Origin: Macropodus opercularis
Lineage: Eukaryota > Chordata > Actinopteri > Anabantiformes > Osphronemidae
DNA length: 64,000 nt
Assembly: GCA_030770545.1 (NCBI GenBank)
Contig: CM061096.1
Coordinates: forward strand, 13,559,501 to 13,623,500
Direction of reading: 5' to 3'
The position numbers were made by a program, and so were the translations under genes. The notes beneath the pieces were generated by a model that was not told the DNA's origin, searched no databases, and saw only the letters and a program-made list of their open reading frames with translations. Each line of letters begins with the position of its first letter. The stretch's first letter is position 1. Shown here in pieces: positions 52,201 to 63,862 of the stretch.

Positions 52201-55079
52201 TCCTCTACAGGATTTGACTGTGTTCTGATGTGGAAAGTAAGCAAAGAACTCTACACAATAAATACTCTTTTTGAATAGGTCTTTCTTCTTGCAGACTTTC
52301 ACTTTACTATTCTCTCTTTTATCCTATACAGAAACTTCCTATATCTCAGACTTGTGGCCACATTCTGAGATATGAAATCAAACTGTTTTACAATAATGCC
52401 ACAGTGTTGCCAATGAATGTGTCAGCAGAAGGACCAAACAGCCAAATAGTGTGTGATGACATGCTATGCTACCTCAACTCCTCTCTTGAAGATGTGTCAT
52501 CAGTCAATGCATCGGTGTTCAACGCTCATGGTGGCACTGTCCCTGCTTATCTACCAATGCCATTACTAGATATAAGTAAGATATTTTATCAGCATTTTAA
52601 TATATAACTGTCACATATATTGTGCTGTGATGTCTGTCAGACATATTACAGTTGAACTGAAAGTCCCAGCCAATTCTAAAACTGACCCTGCTATGCTACA
52701 TTTCGGCTGCTGAGAAGTATTTGGTTTTTTTTCTAAGGTAAAGAGAAGTATGAACAAACTATTGATGCAAAGATGGATGTGGAAAACCTCACTGTGTCCT
52801 GGAATCTGACCTCTCATCTCTCTTGCGACTTAAGTGAAATTGTAGTCCAATACAAACAAGCAGGGTGTCCTCCAGGCCAAGCATTTGATTGGATCAAAGT
52901 GAAGAAGAAACACAATGGATTTTTTAAAGGTCTGTTTCATAGATTACTGACATAGCATAACAGATGAGGCTGGGAAAATACATTTGTTCCTTAACTTTTA
53001 ATTAAAATTGCAGTTTGTGTTGCTTTGCTTTTGGTCTTTGGTGCTGACAACTTTGAGGATAGCTGTGTTGTGTGTCTCCATCTACAGGTCAATTTAAAAA
53101 GCTCACACCGTACAACGTTTCACTATTTACCGTATCACAAAGCAGAGTCTGTCATCTATCGTCAGTTATTGTTTATGCCTTTGAAGGAAGTAAGTATTTA
53201 CCTTTTTTATTTCTTGAAATTCTCTCCTTTAACTAACTGTGCCCTCTTATCTCTTCTCAACAATAAATTAAATATTAACTTTGATTCCTCTGTTCCTTTC
53301 TCAATCCTTTTTAGCTCCTCCCCAAGTGCCTTCATTTCGAGTATTAACTATTGCTGCCACTCATGTGACCTTGTTTTGGGAGCCCATTCCTCTGTCTCAG
53401 CAGAATGGGGTGATCCAGTTCTACCAAATAGGAACTGATGGACACAATGGTACATTGTGTGACAATGTATATTACAGTTGTAGGAATTAGTGAATGAATG
53501 AAGGACCTTAGGTAATTTTCTGTTGTATTGTAGCAGCAGCAGGCACAGATATGTCCAATACTTAGCAAACCTTATTACATTGTGTTTAGTGTTAATTAAC
53601 AAATATGACGGTTGTCTTATGTATGTTAGCATGTTACAATTTTCATTGTGTGTATGTAGATGTTAGCATGTAGCTAAAACATTGCTGGGCCAAGAGACAA
53701 CCTCACAGAGCAGCTATTGTGGTTTAAGGAAGAAGGACAGAAAAAATAGAACTAATTACTAATTAACACACTCAAATTAACACCAGACAATTTTGGTCTT
53801 CTAGTGCACAATGTGAGTTCAACCCCATGGCGTCAGAATTATAGATTTGATCTGACTCCTCTGAATCCAGACCAGGATTATAAAGTGTGGATCAGAGCTG
53901 TGACTGCAGCTGGACCTGGAGAAAAAAATTCAATAAACCTTAAGACAAAGCAGCATGAAACCTATGGTAAAGCACCGCATCTTGCCAATTTCATTTAATC
54001 ATGTTTTTCATATTTCTCACAAGGTTAATTTTTATTCTCTTTCTTTTAGTGCATATACAAATCTTCTGTGTTCTACTGGCAGTAAGTTTGATTTGTGCAT
54101 GTATTGTATTCAGGTAAGATAATCATTATAATACTTTTATCACTTTTCTGTATCTTTGTTATTTTATCCTTGACTCACATTAGGCAATGGTACTTCTCTT
54201 TTTTTCTATTTTTAGGTGAATATCGTGCAACAAATCTTATAATAATGCCGGAAATAATTTAACTTGTAATACTGAATTTATTTGCAAAACCTGTGAATTG
54301 GTTGAAAGGCTATGTTTTATTCCAGCACATTTTGTCATATAAAATGTTGATGTTAATATTAAACCTAGCAATTTAGGATTCAGGGTTTGATTGTGAAAAA
54401 AAAATCTTATTTAACTCTCATACCTTAGATGGTGTCGAGGAGAAGGAAAACACAAAGCATGTCCATTGGTGCTGCATGTGTTGTGTGAAAAAGTGCCAGA
54501 TCCTCGCAATAGCCACATATGCAGAAACATGAAGCCCCAGGTGAGGATTGGTTTTGTAGTCTCATATTGTTAATCTGTTTACTTTACCACTGGTAACTAA
54601 TAATCACATTTACACATTCATGTTTTTTAATATAGTCAAGTTATAGTTTCTTACTGTGTATTACCACAAAATAATTTCCCCTTCCCCAGAATAATGACCC
54701 TTTGGCATGGCTTTGCAAACCCGCTTACGAGCCGCATCCCAATATTGTGATATTGGAAATTGTTGAAAGGCAACCTGAGCCTTCCAAGTGTCCACAAAAG
54801 AAAACCTCCAACCTGAATGGACAACATCTGGAAGATGGAAGTTCACGGATATGTACTCAGGAAGTTCAGAAAGAGGATGTTACCACAGAAGACTGTGACA
54901 AAACTGACCGTAGATATGAAAGAGAAGAGTACAGTAAAATGGTTGACTCTGATGAGGAGAAGGACAAAGTCGGAGGGGAAAACAGTGATGATTGTTCAGA
55001 TTCATCAGAGGAAGACTTTACTTCAGGTTATGAAAAGCACTTCATGCCCACTGTTAGGGAAATACTGGAAATGTCATAA
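49259..55079 (+). CDS. il27ra: Class I cytokine receptor, IL-27 receptor alpha-like
   Basis: Fourteen exons give 710 aa: 49259-49331, 50611-50758, 50872-51023, 51140-51279, 51512-51653, 52160-52236, 52332-52575, 52738-52929, 53088-53189, 53315-53449, 53805-53966, 54050-54113, 54429-54540 and 54690-55079. A signal peptide (MATLRARWLLSILLFSL) precedes a cytokine-binding module with paired cysteines (ECFFLCDENTCAVDIYCTW) and a degenerate WSxWS site (KTSDWSE). More fibronectin III domains follow, then a transmembrane segment (FCVLLAVSLICACIVF, about residue 530-545). The cytoplasmic part has a Box1-like VPDPRNS for JAK binding and a long acidic tail. The gp130-like layout and the position next to rln3 and rfx1, as at human 19p13.12, identify it as the il27ra orthologue; sequence similarity to the mammalian protein looks low, so the name rests mainly on architecture plus synteny. 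Poly(A) signals at 55330-55335 and 55565-55570. Confidence 0.8.
49522..49584. repeat. Fragment of a teleost retroelement tail
   Basis: The sequence TTGGCACTATATAAATAAAT and its flank resemble the 3' tail of common fish non-LTR/SINE repeats. It is too short for a family assignment. Confidence 0.4.
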
Positions 55080-55910
55080 TGTCTCCATGTTTGAAGATCA
55101 GTATTCAAATGAGATGTCTTTTTCTGTTTAGTATGGAACACTTTTTTGTAGTGTATTTTTATGCAGTTCCCAGGGATTTCTCCACTAAAGCTAATGACAG
55201 GTTGGACAGTATTTCCCTCTTCAACTGGTCAAACCTAAGAAGCAAAAGTAACAGAAATGCATGGATAAACTGACAAATGCATGTGACGAAACCCACACTT
55301 TAACCCAGTATAAGCATCTTAGGAAGTACAATAAAACACTGGGCTTGCAATGGTACTTTGTAGTTTGGACATTTCAAGTGATATAAAATGCATTTTTCTC
55401 CAATTAGGTGAATGAATGAATGCACACATCATGGATTATAAATGTTAATATTAGGTTCCATAAGGTATTATTTCAGCCAGGTTATGTACATCCAGGATTT
55501 TTGCATGTTAAATGTTATATTTTATAATCATAATGTACATATACACAAGTGTCATATGTGATTAAATAAACAATTTTAACAAGCATCTGGCAAAGCAAGA
55601 GTATCACAAAAGCTTGTAACTGTCTACGATGTAGCCACAATATCACATTACTGCTATTAGCAGAACACATACGGTCACACTACTAATCTATCTGCAATGT
55701 ACATGCTACCCAATAATAAAAATGATGATTTGTAATAGAATTCGTTTATATATTACTATACAATACAATAAAAACAAGTTATTGTGCATTTCTAGACTAC
55801 ACTCACTGGAATAATACATTTATTAATGCAGTCATTTCATTCAATTTATTCTCTGTGATGAGCGATCGCTTAATGCAACTTTATGGAAGCTTTATATAAA
55901 CATTGTCTTT
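55080..55910 (+). other. il27ra-like 3' UTR and short spacer
   Basis: AT-rich sequence with poly(A) signals at 55330-55335 and 55565-55570. No other feature was seen. Confidence 0.45.
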
Positions 55911-57660
55911 AATCTAAACTAACGCGTTGTAATCTCGCGTTAGCTAAATGAGTGTCGAACGGAAGCCGCCATAGGTCAATTGCAATCGGCGTGCTCATTT
56001 GAACAAGAAGAACCGCAACGAACCACGGGAGCAGAGCGGCCTAGTACTGATAATTCAACTTTCAAGTCAATATTGTACGTATAGTTGTTGTTCGTTTGTG
56101 TTTTAAGCAAACGCTTTAGGCTTTTATTTTATGTAACGTCGATCAGACCGCCTCGTTGGGTAAGGTGTCCCCAAAAAGCTAATATCAAGGTTTTGCGTTA
56201 TGTAGCATTAGCCTGGCTAGTAGCATTAGCATAGTGATCGAAACGGTATGACCAGGCATGTTAGCAGCTAACGCCAGGTTGTAAAACGTGTTCGTCAAGT
56301 TTCTACCCGTTATTGGGCGGCAGCGTTATATTATCCTCGACATCGTACGTTCGGGCACAAAGGCCCTGTACGTGTAAAATCATGACATACGTACCGGGCG
56401 CGTTTTTTGAAGTTGAATGGTTTTATTTGCGTGTTTTCTCAACGGGCACGTTGCGAACGCACAGCCGGGAAGTCTCTAGTTGACCAGGCCCGATTAACCG
56501 ACAACTTCAGTAGCTCCTGATATATAACACATGTGCATATGGATCTCCCGATAAGCGTCCTAAGATGATCTATACTAGATGTTAGAAAGGGACGAAACTA
56601 ACCGGTGAAGTTAAATGCGTGTAACATGAGGTAGCGCCGACTATTAGCTCGAAGCCACACAGCTAACCCCATAACTTTGTGCAGTCCCTGACCCACAACC
56701 TTGTAATTGCGCCCTCGCCGGTTAGTAATTTGTCCCCCTGCACGCGCGTTGTACTATAGCTATTGAAAACTGAAGGGGAGAAATAGAAATTAAAAGCATT
56801 TCCGTGACTCGTGCCGACGGGCCCGGTGGCGTGGGGGTGGGGATGGGATTAATTTGTGGCGCTTAAGCCGGGTCACAGAGATTTTAGCTGGTGTTGTCTA
56901 ATGTCCTCGTTTTTGTGCTGCAAGCCGATTTGTAATTACACGTTAATGTGCTGCCGTGTAGCCTTTAGACTTGGCCGGCAGCCGCTTGCAGGTCTCTTCT
57001 TATTTGGTCGTGAACGTGACCCTGCCCAGTTTTGTTGGGTTCCTGTCCACCTTGAATCTAGACCATGTGCGCATTCCCCACGCACGCTATGTGCCCGTTG
57101 GGTTATGTTTTCTCCAGTCACTTGCTGCATCTGGTGACTAGGTACAAAATATTAGTAAGTAGTGTGTAGGGGGCTTTAGATCAATTGGAGGCTTTATTAA
57201 TTTATCGTAACGAGTCGTGGGTTTGGGTCGGAGCGATCTACGAGCTGACTAGCTAACAGCTTCAGCTAAGCTACTGCTATCTCCTAATTCTCTGAAGCAG
57301 AGGACACCTGTGCGCTTCCCCTGAAGCCCATCAAAGCACAGTCAGATCTCTCCATCTGCCACTGAGCAGCACATGGGCAGGACACCGCGATGGTCTCTCC
57401 CACGCCCGGTGCCCACACTTACGTTGCCGGCCAAAAACACGTTATAAACACACCAGAACCACGACATTAGAACATGCAGAACACACAAACCCCGAACCCA
57501 CAGTGCCCTGGGTCGCCACAGCATATTGGCTTCTGAAATTGATTACCAAAGACAGGGTCCAGTCACGCAAGTGAAGTTCTGTACTCAGTTTTTTGCATTT
57601 AAAATTTTGACTTTGCATTTAGCTGGCCTGGAATTATTGTCATTTAAATTTACATGTTGT
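55911..57660 (+). promoter_or_regulatory. tnpo2 promoter, 5' UTR and first intron
   Basis: CpG-richer sequence starts around 55930 and continues past 56900, as expected for a housekeeping promoter followed by a large first intron. The first coding exon has its acceptor at 57849, so at least one noncoding exon lies in this stretch; its borders are not clear. Confidence 0.45.
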
Positions 57661-57733
57661 CTCTGGAGGTGATGCATCAAAAACAACTGACTGTGGCTGA
57701 TGGTTTTTGTATTCATACTGTCTGATCTAGAGA
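57661..57733 (+). ncRNA. snord41: C/D-box snoRNA, SNORD41-like, copy 1
   Basis: It lies in the tnpo2 first intron, about 115 bp before the coding exon. Box C GTGATGC (57669-57675), D' CTGA (57687-57690), C' TGATGG (57698-57703) and box D CTGA (57722-57725) are in correct order. The ends TGTCTCTGGA and TCTAGAGACA form a 10-bp terminal stem with one G-U pair. The guide before box D, TATTCATACTGT, is complementary with one mismatch to 28S rRNA CAGTACGAATA. Human SNORD41 also lies in a TNPO2 intron and has nearly the same guide. Confidence 0.85.
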
Positions 57734-57850
57734 CAATTTGCTTACCTTCTTCATTAGCAAACTAATAAAAAAAAAAAAAGTGATTTATGTAAATAAATAT
57801 ATTCTGGTACGTCCATGTAGAACTAAAGCAGTTTTTGTGTGTTTTGCAGG

Positions 57851-60800
57851 ATGGAGTGGCAGCCAGATGAGCAGGGACTTCAGCAGGTCCTCCAACTGCT
57901 CAAGGATTCACAGTCACCCAACACAGTCACACAGCGAGGTGTCCAACAAGTATCCTACTGCCGTGTGCTTTATGATATAGTTTACTAAGATGTGTTGACT
58001 TGTATGGTTTTACAGCTGTGCCAGGTAGAAAGTAAATTTTTAATGCATGTACCGTGTTATGTTCTTGTTGCTACAGTTGTTGCAAGTGAAGAGAGATCCC
58101 ACATGTTGAGGATTTTTCTGTGGCAGTCTATAGAGTGTAGGGGGGTGGACAGTTGTTCCTGCTGACATACCAAGCTCTGAAATTTGATACTTGAGTCAGC
58201 TGCAAACTGTAAAATTGCAAGATATTACTTATCACTGGCTTAAAGGTTAGTTGCTTAATTTGGATGTTCAAAGGAAAATGAACCTTAACTGCAATGCTAG
58301 AAACTTGAACAACTCAACCAGTTTCCCGACTTCAACAATTATCTCATCTTTGTCCTCACACGACTCAGAACTGAAGGTAATTTGCCACGTATGTCACATG
58401 TTATGTATGTAGAACATGGTATTTATGGTCAGCGTTTAAAGAGACAATTGTTTTGTTTCTGTTGACATCTGAATAAGACATAACTGATGTAGATTGTATT
58501 GATGAGGTGTGTGTGTGATTGTTTTTTGTTGTTTTAAATATTGTCTCCTTTGTCCTGATCAGATGAGCCAACTCGATCTTTGAGCGGTCTGATTTTGAAG
58601 AACAATGTTAAAGCCCACTACCAGAACTTTCCCCAAGCTGTTGCTGACTTTGTCAAGCAGGAATGTCTCAACAATATCGGTGACCCGTCACCGCTCATTC
58701 GTGCCACAATTGGTGAGTTTGTGTATTTTCTCTGTGACAAATGCTGTTCTGCTTCCACACACACCACCTTTCCTTGTCAAACTTTCCTTCCCAAATGAAG
58801 ACCCACTGGAAGTAAACAAATCTCAAAAAACTCCTTTTGCTGCTGCTTGTTTGTCACTGAGTGAGTCTGCTCTCAAACTAGCAAGTGGCACAAGAACCTG
58901 CATTTTCTCTGGCATTGTACTTTTTACTGGATTGGAATTGAAAACAAATCATGGATCTTGGAATGTTCTGAGTAGATCGTCACACCATTGAAGTAAACGG
59001 TTGGGTTCGAATTATTGTAATCAAATTGTCACGTTGTTCAGAAGTAAAAACTAAAAACCTAAATGTTATTAATTGTGCAGATTAATTGGCATCAGCTCAT
59101 GCGTTACCATGAGCAGCAAACACTTTCCTTGTGTTCCCCAGTAAACGACATCTAACGTTGTGTTCCACCCACTTAGTGTGTTTTCATTGTTAAACTCTGG
59201 AGGTGATGCATAAAAACATCTGACTACCCATGAAGGTTTATGTATTCATACTGTCTGATCCAGAGATGCTGCCTTGATTACACATGGTACTAATAATTAT
59301 GATTCATTCATTTAATCAAATGTATTCTACTGTTCTTCTTTTAGGCATCCTTATTACTACTATTGCCTCTAAGGGAGAGCTTCAGACATGGCCCGAGTTG
59401 CTGCCCCAGCTCTGCAACTTGCTGAACTCAGAGGACTACAACACATGCGAGGTTTGCACTATCCCAGTCTCCCCTTAATATTTAACATTTCTATAACGGT
59501 GTAGAAAGCAGAGCTCTACACACCCTAACACCTGGTTGATGCTGGGCCCCAGTTGCAGTATTGTTTGCTTCGCGCTACTGAGACCACTAAGCATAAATGT
59601 CACACAACTGTGATTATGAATTAAGTTTCACCCATGCAATTGCAACAATATGTACAGAAAACTAGGGGATATGTCATAGTTGGTCAAAACAAAGTTGCTC
59701 AAACTATAAAGCTTTGTTCTGTGAAAACCACTGGAATCCAGCGTTTCAGTGTTGTTGTTTTTTTTTTTTATGAAGATTTTCTTGAATTAGTTCTCAAGTA
59801 TTGAACTGAAAGTCATGTCTGTACAGTGCATTCAGTACCTGTGCATCTGTCTTATTTTCTGATGCAGTCTCATTCTCTCCCCTGTGTCCCTGTATGTTTG
59901 CGTTTGATTTGACAGCCTCTCTGTGTATGTCCGTGTCTCAGGGCTCGTTTGGAGCACTGCAGAAGATCTGCGAAGACTCGTCTGAGCTGCTGGACAGTGA
60001 TGCTCTGAACAGACCCCTCAACATTATGATACCTAAATTCCTTCAGTTCTTCAAGCACTGCAGCCCCAAGATTAGGTATGAGAGGATTCTTCCTCATTGT
60101 CTGTCATGAACATCTGGGCGTGATGCATACTAACGTCTGACTGACCGTGAAGGTGTTACTCATACTGTCTGATCCAGATGAAATGAAACATTTGACCGTA
60201 CACAGCTGTGGTTGACGTGACTCTTAATCTTCCTCAGATTTGATCAGTTCTCCTGTCATTTGCAGGTCTCATGCCATAGCTTGTGTGAATCAGTTCATCA
60301 TCGGCAGAGCCCAGGCTCTAATGGACAACATTGACACCTTTATCGAGGTAAACTGTGAAGAAATACTAGAGTAAATCTGATGAACCACCCACAGATAATT
60401 GTATGCCATTCTACTTAAAGTAATATTTCGTCTCTATTAGAGCCTGTTTGCATTGGCAGCGGATGAGGACTCTGAGGTCCGAAAGAATGTATGCCGAGCC
60501 CTGGTCATGCTACTGGAGGTCCGCATCGACCGCCTCATTCCCCACATGCACAGCATCATTCAGGTAAATGCTGGGAAATGTCCAAATCTATTTTTGTGTC
60601 CTCATACTGCAACTGGACATGATGAGAAACCCAGCTCATTGATCTACAATGATGCCTATAGTTCCTATAAATTCTGATCCAGCTTCTCTAGGACTCTGTG
60701 CTAAACTGTTGCATAATAATGGTGTTTTGTTCTCAGTCACTTTTTGACAAGTCTCTAACAAACGCCCACCTTTTTTTCGCAGTACATGCTGCAGCGCACC

Positions 60801-63515
60801 CAGGACCCTGATGAAAATGTGGCTCTGGAGGCCTGTGAGTTTTGGCTGACTCTAGCAGAACAACCGATCTGTAAAGAAATGCTATCTGGGCACTTAGTGC
60901 AGTGAGTAGCACTTAAACTATTGCTAAAGTAATAAATATGTTAAAATAAATAATCACGATTGAACTTTAAAAAAAAAAAAATTTTACAGATTGATTCCTA
61001 TCTTGGTAAACGGGATGAAGTACTCAGAGATAGATATCATACTGTTAAAGGTAAGCTTTCTTTTTTTTCTGCTGCACAGCTCTTCCTCATCAAAATGTAT
61101 TCATATTTATGCTCTGTTCCTGTGTCAGGAACAAATCCAGACTTTTAGTCCAATACGGTAATTATGAATATTAAATATAAAGTGTGATCTGTGTGTGTCT
61201 GGCCAGGGTGATGTGGAGGAGGACGAGGCGGTACCAGATAGCGATCAAGACATAAAACCCCGTTTCCACAAGTCGCGCACTGTCACCTTGCAGCATGAGG
61301 GGGGAGAGGGTGAAGAGGATGAGGACATTGAGGACGATGACGACGACGACGATGATACGTTGTCTGACTGGAACCTACGTAAGTGTGTAGGGACTGTTTG
61401 CAAAGAAATTAAATTACCAAAGCATTTCCAGTGTTCCGTGGCTCTTTGACCAATGAGAGACGTTGGTGTGGAATGTGCATGTACAGCTTGTAATTTAACT
61501 GTTCTTTGATGTAGGAAAGTGTTCAGCTGCAGCCCTGGATGTGCTGGCAAATGTGTTCCGTGACGAGTTGCTGCCCCACCTCTTACCGCTCCTTAAAGGC
61601 TTGCTTTTCCACCCAGACTGGGTCATTAAAGAGTCTGGCATTTTGGTGTTGGGAGCCATAGCTGAGGGTAAGACATAGGTTGATCTTCTGTACATACAGA
61701 AATGTCACTAGCCTTGACGTAATGAATTGCCTATTTACATGTACAGTAAATTAAAAAAATTTAAATGACACCACAGTATCATAATTTCAGTGAACCCCAA
61801 ACAGAAATCTTCACCTTTTGTGCATCTCTCCGTATTCCAGGCTGCATGCAAGGTATGGTCCCCTACCTGCCAGAGCTCATCCCTCACCTTATCCAGTGTC
61901 TGTGCGACAAGAAGGCCTTGGTGCGCTCCATTGCCTGCTGGACTCTTAGTCGCTATGCACATTGGGTGGTTTCCCAGCCCCCCGACTCCTACCTCAAACC
62001 ACTCATGACAGAGCTTCTGAAACGAATCCTAGATGGCAACAAGAGGGTGCAGGAGGCTGCCTGCAGGTGAGCAGCCTCACACTCCACTTGCTTTAATTTA
62101 AGATCATTATTTGAATGTGGATATGATGACAAACCCAGCTCATTGATTTACAATGATACTTTTTGTTCCCATATTTCTATCTGATCCACATCGTCTATGT
62201 ATTATTCCTATGCTGGACAGACTAGATGTATAGATTAAATATTAACGTGCCATTCATTTTTGATTTCTCTTAGTGCTTTTGCCACTCTGGAGGAAGAGGC
62301 ATGCACAGAGCTTGTACCCTACCTGAGCTTTATTTTGGACACACTGGTCTTTGCCTTCGGGAAGTACCAGCACAAGAATCTTCTTATCCTCTATGATGCC
62401 ATAGGAACTCTAGCAGACTCTGTAGGGCACCACCTCAATCAGCCTGTAAGTTTGTTTTCCAACTAGACCAGCAGTCACTGTTATTTATTTATTTTTCATT
62501 GCATGCTTTTAATGCTTAGGTTTTTTTTCCTTATGTAATTGGTACTTTGTAAGAGTTTGAAAAGTACAGCCTTGTAAGCTAAATGTTTCTCAGGAGTACA
62601 TTCAGAAGTTGATGCCTCCTCTTATCGCCAAATGGAACGAGCTGAAGGATGAAGATAAGGATCTTTTCCCACTACTTGAGGTGAGGAGCTGAATTCGTTT
62701 TTTTATTTCAAAAGATTTTTGTGACTGCTGGCACAAGAGTGTCCCAAAATGTTTTTTTTTTTGTTTCTTGCAGTGTCTGTCATCGGTAGCCACTGCCCTG
62801 CAGAGTGGGTTTCTGCCTTACTGTGAGCCTGTATATCAGCGCTGTGTCACGCTAGTCCAGAAGACGCTAGCTCAGGCCATGGTGAGAACAAAACTCCATG
62901 CAGTTTTGTTTTGGGGGGGGGGGCATTAAAATTTCTTTCTAAAATTCTTGTCTTTTTTGCACAGATGTACAACCAGCATCCAGACCAGTATGAGGCTCCT
63001 GATAAGGATTTTATGATTGTAGCCCTGGATCTACTGAGCGGCTTAGCTGAGGGTTTGGGGGGCCATGTGGAACAACTTGTGGCACGCTCCAACATCATGA
63101 CGCTGCTTTTCCAGTGCATGCAGGTAAAGTCTTATGACTGCTTGGTTGCATGTCTGAGTTAAGTTTTGAACTTGCTAAACATCATTGTGTCTGCCTGTGT
63201 TGCAGGACACTATGCCTGAAGTAAGGCAAAGCAGCTTTGCACTGCTGGGTGATTTAACTAAGGCATGTTTCCTCCATGTCAAGCCCTGCATTGGTAAGTG
63301 CGGTCCATCAGAAACTAACAGTTACATCACCTTTTACAGTGAATTCCTGATATAACAGCAGGTTGTAGAGTCTTTTGTTTCAGTGGTTGTGACAAGTGTT
63401 TTCTGTGCTTCCTGTAGCTGAATTCATGCCCATACTGGGGCTCAACCTGAACCCAGAGTTTATTTCTGTGTGCAACAATGCTACATGGGCCATTGGAGAG
63501 ATCTCTATGCAAATG
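57851..63515 (+). CDS. tnpo2: Transportin-2 (karyopherin beta-2b), 5' part; runs past the window edge
   Basis: Eighteen exons, all in phase, encode the first 738 of about 890 codons: 57851-57949, 58301-58376, 58563-58712, 59345-59451, 59942-60075, 60265-60347, 60441-60563, 60783-60901, 60990-61050, 61207-61378, 61515-61667, 61841-62065, 62274-62445, 62594-62680, 62774-62881, 62965-63123, 63205-63293 and 63418-63515. The protein is a stack of HEAT repeats: MEWQPDEQGLQQVLQLLKDS at the start, the Ran-binding N-terminal part (DEPTRSLSGLILKNN), and the long acidic H8 loop (GDVEEDEAVPDS, then a Glu/Asp run) that releases cargo on RanGTP binding. The C-terminal arch for PY-NLS cargo starts after it. 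It imports cargo such as hnRNP proteins and HuR. Paralogue tnpo1 is very similar; the intronic SNORD41-like genes and the chromosome-19 neighbours support tnpo2. The remaining exons lie beyond the window. Confidence 0.95.
59195..59265 (+). ncRNA. snord41: C/D-box snoRNA, SNORD41-like, copy 2
   Basis: It lies in the tnpo2 intron 58713-59344, about 80 bp before the next exon. Box C GTGATGC (59203-59209) and box D CTGA (59255-59258) are closed by a perfect stem CTCTGGA/TCCAGAG. The guide TATTCATACTGT before box D equals copy 1. The sequence between D' and D differs from copy 1, while the stem is changed in both arms together, which argues for a functional RNA. Confidence 0.87.
60111..60180 (+). 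ncRNA. snord41: C/D-box snoRNA, SNORD41-like, copy 3
   Basis: It lies in the tnpo2 intron 60076-60264. TGATGC (60121-60126) and CTGA (60169-60172) are closed by the perfect stem CATCTGG/CCAGATG, which differs from copies 1 and 2 by compensatory changes. The guide is ACTCATACTGT, one base off the other copies. Confidence 0.85.
60613..60682 (+). ncRNA. C/D-box snoRNA, second guide family, copy A
   Basis: It lies in the tnpo2 intron 60564-60782. Box C ATGATGA (60619-60625), D'-like TTGA, C' ATGATGC (60649-60655) and box D CTGA (60674-60677) are enclosed by CTGGA/TCCAG. Upstream of D' is AAACCCAGCTCA, a perfect 12-nt complement of 28S rRNA TGAGCTGGGTTT near the peptidyl-transferase centre (rRNA sequence recalled). 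Family name not assigned. Confidence 0.8.
62115..62191 (+). ncRNA. C/D-box snoRNA, second guide family, copy B
   Basis: It lies in the tnpo2 intron 62066-62273. Box C ATGATGA (62123-62129) and box D CTGA (62181-62184) are closed by a perfect 7-bp stem ATGTGGA/TCCACAT. The AAACCCAGCTCATTGA block is the same as in copy A while the 3' half has diverged, so the D' guide is the conserved part. Confidence 0.83.
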
Positions 63516-63554
63516 GGTAAGAGAGCAGTCTGCATTAGCTTGAAACGTGCCCAT

Positions 63555-63700
<146 letters not shown>

Positions 63701-63788
63701 GAAAACAATCTGATTGTAGCAGGATGCAACTTTTTACTAATTACTAGCAGAACAAATTATTAGTTTTTAGTGGTTAGTGCTGGTTCAC

Positions 63789-63862
63789 CCACTCAGTGAT
63801 GATCACTAAGACATTCGAAAACTGATGACATGCTGCTGATGACTTACGTGTCTGAGAAGTGT
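63789..63862 (+). ncRNA. Candidate C/D-box snoRNA, orphan
   Basis: In the tnpo2 intron after 63515, downstream of the TG tract. AGTGATGA (63795-63802), CTGA (63822-63825), TGATGA (63837-63842) and CTGA (63852-63855) occur in the order C, D', C', D with normal spacing. A short CACT/AGTG stem closes it. I could not match the guides to an rRNA site. Confidence 0.6.
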
